DNA of 12,528 bases from DATBFX01 sp036558305 (GTDB lineage: Bacteria > Chloroflexota > Chloroflexia > Thermomicrobiales > UBA6265), in the NCBI GenBank assembly GCA_036558305.1, contig DATBFX010000263.1, positions 1-12,528 on the forward strand, written 5' to 3'. The notes under the pieces were generated by a model. That model was not told the DNA's origin, searched no databases, and saw only the letters and a list, made by a program, of their open reading frames with translations. Position 1 is the first letter of the stretch. The number at the start of each line of letters is the position of its first letter. Positions 1 to 4,822 of the stretch are shown here, one piece after another. Both the position numbers and the translations under genes were made by a program.

Positions 1-270
1 CGGCACGGGCGTCGCCGTCGGGGTTGGGCTCGGAGTCAACGTCGGCGCCCGAAGCTCGGCCACCTGCGTCCTCAGCGCCGCGACCTCGGTTTGCAGCCTC
101 GCAACCTCCGTCAGTTCCGCTTGGCGCGTCGCCGTCGCGGCGGGTACGACGGCGTCTACGGCGGTGACGGAGCCGCCGGCCCAGGCCCGACCGGCGATGC
201 CGACGATGAGGGCTATGAGAGATACGGTGAGCAACGCCGAAAACGGTCGTGCCAAGCGCGTTGGTCGCAT
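1..270 (-). CDS. Exported coiled-coil protein with Thr/Pro-rich linker (5' part only)
   Basis: The minus strand has an open frame starting with ATG at 270 and still open at position 1, so only the first 90 residues are visible. An AGGGAGGAA ribosome-binding site lies about 7 nt before the start. The N-terminus is a classical signal peptide: basic residues (RPTRLAR), a hydrophobic core at about residues 10-28, and an AWA-GG signal peptidase I site cleaving after Ala31. Residues about 49-74 show heptad-like L/V/A spacing rich in E, Q and R, predicting a coiled coil. After residue 75 comes a TPSPTPTATP linker of the sort that joins surface domains in Chloroflexota proteins. The functional domain lies beyond the window, so no role can be assigned. 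The gene is divergent from the ATPase gene at 494 and shares the 223-nt spacer with its conserved regulatory dyad. Confidence 0.85.
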   Translation of the reverse strand, partial: MRPTRLARPFSALLTVSLIALIVGIAGRAWAGGSVTAVDAVVPAATATRQAELTEVARLQTEVAALRTQVAELRAPTLTPSPTPTATPVP

Positions 271-309
271 TGATCGTTCCTCCCTCTCAAGATGCAGCAC
301 GCGCACCGA

Positions 310-351
310 ATCATGGCAGAGCCCGTCGTCTCGCAGCCTGGGTGATTTCCC
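310..351 (-). promoter_or_regulatory. Possible divergent promoter for the exported coiled-coil gene
   Basis: Read on the minus strand, GGGAAA begins at 351 and a -10-like CATGAT occupies 315-310. This start-to-start distance of 36 nt equals the distance between GGGAAA and the -10 hexamer in the three plus-strand copies of the motif. No convincing -35 is present. The predicted transcription start near 303 would give a leader of about 33 nt to the ATG at 270. The identical geometry on both sides of the dyad is the main support; CATGAT itself is only a moderate -10. Confidence 0.4.
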
Positions 352-405
352 TCAGCCGACCTCGGGAAAATCGCTCAGGCTCAACCAGCGCAGGGTGGCT
401 AGAGT
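340..405 (+). promoter_or_regulatory. Conserved dyad promoter, copy 1 (ATPase gene)
   Basis: GGG at 340, CCC at 349, GGGAAAA at 364, CGCT at 372 and a -10-like TAGAGT at 400-405. The central inverted repeat is TTTCCC-N12-GGGAAA, perfect in its six-base arms. It aligns without gaps to copies at 1767 and 4632. The -35 position is poor (about AGGCTC), consistent with a promoter that depends on an activator bound to the dyad. The expected start near 412 gives a leader of about 80 nt to the ATG at 494. Confidence 0.7.
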
Positions 406-423
406 AGGGACCCGAGCCTCATT

Positions 424-466
424 GCACCGAGAGCGCGCGGGATCGCCCGTTGAGTCGCTCCGGTGC
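424..466 (+). other. Leader RNA hairpin upstream of the ATPase gene
   Basis: GCACCG (424-429), a bulged A at 430 and GAGCG (431-435) pair perfectly with CGCTC and CGGTGC (456-466), giving an 11-bp stem with one bulge. Inside it, CGGG (438-441) and CCCG (446-449) close an ATCG tetraloop. It sits in the predicted leader just before the GGGGGTGAT ribosome-binding region (482-490). It could tune translation or mRNA stability, but high-GC DNA forms stems easily, so a role is inference. Confidence 0.45.
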
Positions 467-493
467 CTGGCAATCTCCCGTGGGGGTGATGAG

Positions 494-1672
494 ATGAGCT
501 TCGCCCGTCGACCCCTTCCGCAACCCGCGGCAGGAGCGGCACCGGTGTCCACTTCCGCGTCGACGTCCCTGCTGAGACTGACGCCGATGCCCGACCGGTT
601 CCGTGGTGAACCGGTGGCCCCGCCCGATGAGTGGAGTGCGGACAGCCCCGATGGGCTCGTCCACACCCGCTCCCTATTGAACGTGTCCCGGGGGGCAGAT
701 GCGCACGTCCAGGCAGGATCGTACGAGCGGTTGCGACCGATCCCGACCGGGTTCGACGCGCTTGATCAATGGATCGGAAACGGATTGCGGCAAGGAGAAC
801 TCCTTCTCATCGGCGGCGCGCAGGGCGTCGGCAAGACGACGCTCTGCCTCCAGATGGCCCGGAACATCGCCGCCGCGGCCGAGGCCAACGTGCTCTACGC
901 CTGCTACGAGCATCCCGAGGAGTACGTCCTCAACCGCTTGATCGTCCAGGAGACGATCGACCCGGCGGCGGCGGGTCCCCTCCAAGGAATCGACCTCGAC
1001 GAACTGCAAGACACCCTCGTTCGCGAACGCACCGGCGCCAACGGACTCTACGACGTTCTCCGGACGAACCCGATCGGGGCGAAGGCGATGGCCACGCTCG
1101 ATCGTTACGCCGGACGCTTCCACCTCGTCGCCGACGCCGCCCGGAAGAACAGCGTCGAGGCGCTGGAGGCGCTCGTCGCCGGGCACCGGGCGCGCGACGA
1201 CCAGCCGCTGGTTCTCTTCGTCGACTACCTCCAGAAGGTCGAACCGCGCCACCGCGACGTCCCCGACGAAGCCGAGCGCGTGACCGAGGTCGTCCAGGGG
1301 CTGAAGCAACTCGCCTTGCACAGCAACGTCGCCGTCGTCGCGATCGTCGCCGCCGAGAAAGAGGGGTTGACGGCGCCTCGAATGCGTTTCACGCACCTGC
1401 GCGGTTCCTCTGCGCTGATGTACGAGGCGGACATCGCGATCATCATGAACGACAAGTGGAAGATCATCGATCGCGATCACATCGTCTTCAATCTGCACAA
1501 GGCTCAGCAGTACCGCGACTGGGTAATCTGCACGATCGAGAAGAACCGCAGCGGCAAGAACCTGGTCGAGATCGAGTTCATGAAGCGGTTCGAATACTGC
1601 TGCTTCAATCCGCGCGGCGGCAGGGTCGCCGAACGCCTCTACGAGGAGCGTATCCGCGGGGAAGAGGGGTAG
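494..1672 (+). CDS. DnaB-C-terminal-like RecA-fold ATPase
   Basis: The 392-residue protein matches the catalytic domain of replicative helicase DnaB. It has the lead-in PTGFDALDQWIGNGLRQGE (84-102), Walker A GGAQGVGKTT (107-116), a glutamate after the next strand (ACYEH, E139), Walker B LVLFVDYLQ (239-247), the LRGSS...EADIAI segment (302-316; LRGSG...DAD in DnaB) and the K/R-bearing IEKNRSGK hairpin (348-355). The primase-binding N-terminal domain of DnaB is absent; residues 1-78 are Pro/Ser/Ala-rich and probably disordered. It is therefore unlikely to be the replicative helicase and may be a regulatory or loading ATPase. The frame stays open upstream to 164, but ATG 494 is chosen because it follows a GGGGGTGAT ribosome-binding site and lies downstream of the predicted promoter. 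Substrate unknown. A KaiC-like role is the main alternative. Confidence 0.82.
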   Translation: MSFARRPLPQPAAGAAPVSTSASTSLLRLTPMPDRFRGEPVAPPDEWSADSPDGLVHTRSLLNVSRGADAHVQAGSYERLRPIPTGFDALDQWIGNGLRQGELLLIGGAQGVGKTTLCLQMARNIAAAAEANVLYACYEHPEEYVLNRLIVQETIDPAAAGPLQGIDLDELQDTLVRERTGANGLYDVLRTNPIGAKAMATLDRYAGRFHLVADAARKNSVEALEALVAGHRARDDQPLVLFVDYLQKVEPRHRDVPDEAERVTEVVQGLKQLALHSNVAVVAIVAAEKEGLTAPRMRFTHLRGSSALMYEADIAIIMNDKWKIIDRDHIVFNLHKAQQYRDWVICTIEKNRSGKNLVEIEFMKRFEYCCFNPRGGRVAERLYEERIRGEEG

Positions 1673-1680
1673 ATAGTGAG

Positions 1681-1716
1681 CGTGGTTCCCCGGGGTTGCC
1701 ACCCCGGGGAACCGCG
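1681..1716 (+). terminator. Long perfect hairpin after the ATPase gene
   Basis: A 13-bp perfect stem (1684-1696 with 1701-1713) closes a TGCC loop. Two more pairs and a T-G wobble extend it to 16 bp. It begins 9 nt after the TAG stop. No T-run follows, so it is not a textbook intrinsic terminator; it may block 3' exonucleases or act with Rho. It separates the ATPase gene from the dyad promoter of the next gene. Confidence 0.6.
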
Positions 1717-1766
1717 GCGGCGGATCACTGCGCAGCATCGGCTTTCGAGACCACTAACGATCGGTA

Positions 1767-1832
1767 GGGAGAATCCCCTAAAGGGCTTCCGGGAAAAGCG
1801 CTCACGACGTGAGGACCCGTCACACCTAAACT
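1767..1832 (+). promoter_or_regulatory. Conserved dyad promoter, copy 2 (receiver gene)
   Basis: GGG at 1767, CCC at 1776, GGGAAAA at 1791, CGCT at 1799 and a -10-like TAAACT at 1827-1832. The spacings equal those of the copies at 340 and 4632. The -35 position is weak. The expected start near 1839 gives a leader of about 108 nt to the GTG at 1947. Confidence 0.68.
1801..1813 (+). promoter_or_regulatory. 13-bp palindrome over the -35 position
   Basis: CTCACG-A-CGTGAG is a perfect odd palindrome with six-base arms. It overlaps the place where the -35 element of the copy-2 promoter would lie and is not present in the other two copies. It could be an operator for a repressor specific to this gene; this is inference from position only. 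Confidence 0.35.
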
Positions 1833-1915
1833 CGTTCACGGAAATCATCACAATGAGGCATCGCAAATCGACACGGCTGGCCGGTCGCGATGGGGCGCGG
1901 AGAAGCCCTCCAAAG

Positions 1916-1931
1916 GTGCGCCTCGGCGCAC
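1916..1931 (+). other. Leader hairpin before the receiver gene
   Basis: GTGCGC (1916-1921) and GCGCAC (1926-1931) form a perfect 6-bp stem with a CTCG tetraloop. It ends directly before an in-frame ATG at 1932 and a few bases before the GGGATGG ribosome-binding site (1934-1940). This argues that ATG 1932 is not the start and that GTG 1947 is. Confidence 0.4.
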
Positions 1932-1946
1932 ATGGGATGGAATCCT

Positions 1947-2609
1947 GTGAGCAGAGTCGTGATCATCGACGACAATCCCGGTTTCTGCGATCGCCTCGTG
2001 TCCTTCGTCGGAGAGCAGGCTGGCTGCTCGGTCGCCGGTCTGGCGAGCGATACGCGGTCTGGACTCCGGCTGGTCCGCTCGGCACGACCCGATGTTGTGC
2101 TGATCGACGTCAATCTGGCCGACGAAAGCGGACTCCTGTTCGCGCGGCATCTGGCCGGTCTCGACTTCGGCGTCCGCATCGTTTTGATGGGCGAGAACGA
2201 GACGGCCGAGTATGAGCAGGCGGCTGCGGTCGCCGGGGCGAGCGGCTACGTCTCAAAGACGGAGATCGGCCGAGTCCTGCCCGCGCTTCTGCGATCGCCG
2301 GTGGACGCGACGAACTGGCAACCGCCGACGACAGCCGGCATCCGCGGCGGATTGATCGCGCGGGCGAGCGCCGCCGGCACTTGGGGACAAGCAGCGGTCA
2401 TCGCTTCGCCGGCGCCCCGGTTCGCCGCGTGGGAGACGGTCCTCTCGGCGGCAACGATGCTCGGCGGGATCGCGTTACACGAACCGGCCGGTGTCCTCGC
2501 CGGCACGCTTGGGTTCGCGTTTCTCTCCTATCGGCAGATGACGCTCCCCCGTCTTCGTGGCGGCCAGTTGGGGGAACGCGTGCTGCGCCGAACGCACGGC
2601 GTTCGGTGA
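1947..2609 (+). CDS. Receiver-domain protein with hydrophobic C-terminus, no DNA-binding domain
   Basis: The product has 220 residues. Residues 1-118 form a CheY-like receiver: VVIIDDN with the acidic pair D8/D9, phosphoacceptor D54 in VVLIDVNLADESG, and K104 in YVSKTE. The usual Thr/Ser of the IVLT motif is replaced (IVLMG, M81), which may alter switching. After a linker rich in P, A and G, residues about 158-196 are hydrophobic (AAWETVLSAATMLGG, then GVLAGTLGFAFLSY), probably two short membrane segments joined by HEP, followed by a basic tail (RLRGGQ...RVLRRTHG). No HTH or enzymatic output is seen. GTG 1947 is preferred because GGGATGG lies 6 nt upstream; ATG 1932 is the alternative. There is no histidine kinase nearby. 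The position beside Tad genes suggests a phosphorylation-dependent membrane regulator or adaptor for the pilus; that is inference. Confidence 0.78.
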   Translation: MSRVVIIDDNPGFCDRLVSFVGEQAGCSVAGLASDTRSGLRLVRSARPDVVLIDVNLADESGLLFARHLAGLDFGVRIVLMGENETAEYEQAAAVAGASGYVSKTEIGRVLPALLRSPVDATNWQPPTTAGIRGGLIARASAAGTWGQAAVIASPAPRFAAWETVLSAATMLGGIALHEPAGVLAGTLGFAFLSYRQMTLPRLRGGQLGERVLRRTHGVR

Positions 2610-2620
2610 GCCCTGTTTGT
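2588..2620 (+). terminator. Hairpin overlapping the receiver stop codon, possible terminator
   Basis: CCGAACGC (2588-2595) and GCGTTCGG (2599-2606) form a perfect 8-bp stem with an ACG loop, ending immediately before the TGA at 2607. A TGTTTGT stretch follows at 2614-2620. It resembles a weak intrinsic terminator or attenuator that separates the receiver gene from flp. Confidence 0.45.
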
Positions 2621-2660
2621 CATCGTCCGGCCGCACGAAGTACATGCGGGTAGACCCCGC
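2617..2660 (+). promoter_or_regulatory. flp: Candidate flp promoter and leader hairpin
   Basis: TTGTCA at 2617-2622 matches the -35 consensus in five of six positions. A weak -10 TACATG lies at 2641-2646, after an 18-bp spacer. GCGGG (2646-2650) and CCCGC (2656-2660) form a small stem directly 5' of the AGGAG ribosome-binding site at 2662. The conserved dyad motif seen upstream of three other genes is absent. Support is modest because the -10 is poor. Confidence 0.3.
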
Positions 2661-2674
2661 GAGGAGAACGGGAG

Positions 2675-2863
2675 ATGTACCTGTACGTTTGGCTCATGTC
2701 GCAGTTCGACCGCCTCAACCGGGAGGAAGAGGGCCAGGACCTCGTCGAGTACGCGATGCTGGTCGCCCTGATCGCCCTCATCGCCGCCGTCGGCGTCAAG
2801 GCCTTCGGGGGCGCGATCAACTCTTGGTTCAACACCCTCGCCGGCTCCATTCCTCTCACGTAG
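2675..2863 (+). CDS. flp: Flp-type major pilin (type IVc prepilin)
   Basis: This 62-residue prepilin would be the structural subunit polymerised into the Tad pilus. It has a short charged leader (residues 1-20, ending REEEG), then the processing site G20-Q21 followed by QDLVEYAMLV. Mature Glu5 and Tyr6, the hallmark pair of Flp pilins, are both present. A single hydrophobic helix (about 24-44) and a short tail ending in SIPLT follow. ATG 2675 is supported by AGGAG at 2662-2666, 8 nt upstream; an in-frame ATG at 2696 would leave a 13-residue leader. The prepilin peptidase that would cut it (TadV/FppA type) is not in the window. A GC-rich hairpin follows the gene, so the abundant pilin message can probably be expressed separately from tadE-tadG. 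Confidence 0.93.
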   Translation: MYLYVWLMSQFDRLNREEEGQDLVEYAMLVALIALIAAVGVKAFGGAINSWFNTLAGSIPLT

Positions 2864-2886
2864 CGAGCACGGCATGCGGATGCGGA

Positions 2887-2910
2887 GGGCGCGCCAATCG
2901 CGGCGCGCCC
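2887..2910 (+). terminator. GC-rich hairpin between flp and tadE
   Basis: GGGCGCGCC (2887-2895) and GGCGCGCCC (2902-2910) form a perfect 9-bp all-GC stem with a 6-nt loop. No T-run follows. It begins 24 nt after the flp stop and probably stabilises the pilin mRNA or causes partial termination, giving more pilin than TadE/TadG. Confidence 0.55.
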
Positions 2911-2955
2911 TGCGCCGCGTTGATTGACAGCCCGGTCGTGAAGAGACGAAGCCAG

Positions 2956-3372
2956 ATGACCAAAAGCGGACAGCGACGAGAAGCACGGGATCGCCGAGCC
3001 GGCACTGCCCGAGGGCAGGGTCTCGTCGAGATGGCGATCGTCATCATGATTATGGTGATGGTGACGGTATCGGCGATCGATTTCGGCGTCTACATGTATC
3101 GCTACGTCCAGGCTGCCAATTGTGTCCGAGAGGCGGCGCGGCGTGCCGTCGTCCGCGCCAACAACGCGGACAGCCCGCCGTATTGTCTGGATGCCGGTCT
3201 GCACCCGACGCTCAACCCGTCCAATTATCAGTCCGCGGCGCCCGGTTCGGAAGTCGTCGCGAGCGTGAGCGTCCCCTACGACTGGTTGGCGCTCGACACC
3301 TTCATCCCAGGTATCACCGCGACGATCAGCGCCCACACCTCGATGCGGATGGAAGGCCAGGTGATCACATGA
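2956..3372 (+). CDS. tadE: TadE-like pseudopilin
   Basis: The product has 138 residues. A basic leader (1-20) ends in ARG, followed by QGLVEMAIVI, a type IV prepilin-like cleavage site with mature Glu5. A hydrophobic helix spans about residues 25-47. The stretch NCVREAARRAVV (55-66) matches the EAAR...V signature of the TadE family. The rest is a small extracytoplasmic domain with C56 and C76. TadE proteins are minor pilins processed by the same peptidase as Flp and needed for pilus biogenesis. ATG 2956 gives the expected leader length; in-frame GTG 2938 would add six residues but has no clear ribosome-binding site. The stop overlaps the tadG start (ATGA), implying translational coupling. Confidence 0.88.
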   Translation: MTKSGQRREARDRRAGTARGQGLVEMAIVIMIMVMVTVSAIDFGVYMYRYVQAANCVREAARRAVVRANNADSPPYCLDAGLHPTLNPSNYQSAAPGSEVVASVSVPYDWLALDTFIPGITATISAHTSMRMEGQVIT

Positions 3373-4526
3373 AAGCATTGAGACCCAGGCGCGGTCCCGG
3401 CCTCACCCCGATCGAGCGCGTGCGCGTCTTCTTCGGCCGTCCCCGGCGCGCCACCCCCGGTCAGGCAATCATCTGGTTCGCGATCACGATCACGCTCATC
3501 ATCGCCTGCGTCGCGATCGTCACCGACACGGGCCAGATCTGGATCAACCGCCGCGGTTTGCAGAATGCCGCCGACGCCGCCGCCCTCGCCGGTGTGCAGC
3601 AGCTCCCCAACGACACCGGCGGCGCGCGCTCGACGGCGTGCACCTACGCGACGAGTAAAAACTCTGTCACCGGCATGACGGTCGCCTGCGACGGCAGCGA
3701 CATCGCGATCTTCCAATCGCACGGTCCCAACGACACGATCCGGGTCACGACCCACAAGACCGTAACCCCGATGATCGGTGGTCTGTTCGGCTGGCCCGAC
3801 GTCGCGGTCAGCGCCAAGGCGACCGCCCTGATCGGCAGCGCCTACTCGGCGTGTCCCTTCCCGATCTTCCAAACGCCGCAATTGTTGCCCACGGGCCAGC
3901 CAGGGACGATCGGCTTCTATCAGTTAACGGCAATGAAGCTTGCTGCGGACACGAATCAGAGTGGCAACTTCTTTCTCGTTGACGTAGGAGGCGGCGCCAA
4001 TGGTATCTACGATGCAATGGTGAACAACAACTGCGGAACACCAATCGGCCCTACCGCCGCGACCGCACCCGGCAATAAGATCAACAAGGTAATCGACGGA
4101 TTTCAGTGGCGGATCGCATGCGCCACCGGAGGGGCGAGGCCCGGCGGCTCTCCCGCCTGTCCAGCGGGACCATCGGCTTGCCCGTCGGCTGACGTCACGG
4201 CCTATGTTGTCAACGGGGACCTCAATCCGGCGGTCAATCGCACAAATTGCACACGTCTCGTTATTGTTCCGATCTTTCCTGATCCCTTCAGCGGATACAA
4301 TGGCCATGAGACGGTTAATATCCTCGGCTTTTCCGTCTTCTATATTTCAGGCGTCTGCACGGCAAATCAGGGCTGCCCTCCCCCAGACCCGTCCATGGGC
4401 AATCAAACCCTCAAGAAGGGGACCGGATGGGGATATTACGTGCGGATGGAAACGACCGGAACCTCGATCAAGCCCTACGACGGTTTCGGCACGAAGGCAG
4501 CGGTGCTCTGTGACGACCAGTGCTGA
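3369..4526 (+). CDS. tadG: TadG-like pilus-associated protein, Cys-rich exterior
   Basis: The product has 385 residues. After a basic N-terminus comes PGQAIIWFAITITLIIAC, a membrane helix (about 32-53) in the TadG arrangement, then D53-G55 and the family hallmark LQNAADAAALAG (64-75). The remaining roughly 300 residues would be outside the membrane. They hold 12 cysteines (91, 107, 162, 222, 251, 264, 271, 294, 330, 336, 381, 385), an even number compatible with disulfides. The C-terminal von Willebrand A domain of many TadG proteins is not recognisable, so the outer domain is lineage-specific. The gene overlaps tadE by 4 nt. Base composition drops in its second half (about half G+C at 3901-4380 against about two thirds in neighbouring genes), with codons such as ATT, GTT and AAT becoming common. 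This suggests a fast-evolving or imported surface segment. Confidence 0.85.
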   Translation: MKALRPRRGPGLTPIERVRVFFGRPRRATPGQAIIWFAITITLIIACVAIVTDTGQIWINRRGLQNAADAAALAGVQQLPNDTGGARSTACTYATSKNSVTGMTVACDGSDIAIFQSHGPNDTIRVTTHKTVTPMIGGLFGWPDVAVSAKATALIGSAYSACPFPIFQTPQLLPTGQPGTIGFYQLTAMKLAADTNQSGNFFLVDVGGGANGIYDAMVNNNCGTPIGPTAATAPGNKINKVIDGFQWRIACATGGARPGGSPACPAGPSACPSADVTAYVVNGDLNPAVNRTNCTRLVIVPIFPDPFSGYNGHETVNILGFSVFYISGVCTANQGCPPPDPSMGNQTLKKGTGWGYYVRMETTGTSIKPYDGFGTKAAVLCDDQC

Positions 4527-4631
4527 GGCAGGCCGCACTCGTGCCGCCGTATCGCGCCTTCAACCTGCAGAACGGCATGCCCAGAGTCCGAACCATGCAA
4601 CGAATCTCCTCCGGTCGCAACAAGAGCAATT

Positions 4632-4697
4632 GGGGGTATTCCCCTACCTTCGATTGGGGAAACCGCTGCTGACCGGCGCTTCCTCCCCGCCTAGAAT
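4632..4697 (+). promoter_or_regulatory. Conserved dyad promoter, copy 3 (cpaB operon)
   Basis: GGG at 4632, CCC at 4641, GGGGAAA at 4656, CGCT at 4664 and a -10 TAGAAT at 4692-4697. The inverted repeat is TTCCCC-N11-GGGGAA. This copy also has a fair -35, CTGACC, at 4669-4674 with a 17-bp spacer, making it probably the strongest of the three. The predicted start near 4704 leaves about 119 nt to the GTG at 4823. It would drive the five-gene assembly operon. Confidence 0.75.
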
Positions 4698-4731
4698 GGT
4701 CGGCGAGAGCCGTAACAGACTCGGCATCTGT

Positions 4732-4771
4732 GACGACGATCGGCGGCGCGGTCTGCCCCGGCGATCGTGTC
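4732..4771 (+). other. Leader hairpin upstream of cpaB
   Basis: GAC (4732-4734), a bulged G at 4735 and ACGATCG (4736-4742) pair perfectly with CGATCGTGTC (4762-4771), a 10-bp stem with one bulge enclosing a GC-rich loop. It lies in the predicted 5' leader of the operon and would sequester a GTG at 4730-4732, supporting the downstream start at 4823. Confidence 0.4.
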
Positions 4772-4822
4772 GCGCGCTGCCTCGAAGCGGTCCCGGCGGA
4801 GCGGGTCGAAAGGACGATCACC

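Noticed and set aside
340..376. The dyad as a MalT-type LuxR box or a sigma-54 promoter
   Set aside because: The MalT box (GGGGA-K-GAGG) and the sigma-54 TGGCAC-N5-TTGC pattern do not match; the inverted CCC-N12-GGG arrangement is different.
164..493. N-terminal extension of the ATPase frame back to 164
   Set aside because: It would run antisense through the signal-peptide gene at 1-270 and through the predicted promoter; its translation is Ser/Arg-rich, and ATG 494 has a ribosome-binding site.
674..1738. A 354-codon minus-strand frame opposite the ATPase gene
   Set aside because: The plus strand carries intact Walker motifs in DnaB order; the minus frame has no motif and crosses the hairpin at 1681-1716.
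1673..1946. A riboswitch such as a c-di-GMP aptamer upstream of the receiver gene
   Set aside because: I looked for the conserved core of GEMM-type aptamers and other common classes and found none; the conserved bases lie upstream of the -10 and act more likely as DNA.
4527..4560. A hairpin terminator after tadG
   Set aside because: The inverted sequence around 4535-4552 has a mismatch and only a 2-nt loop, so I do not count it as a terminator.
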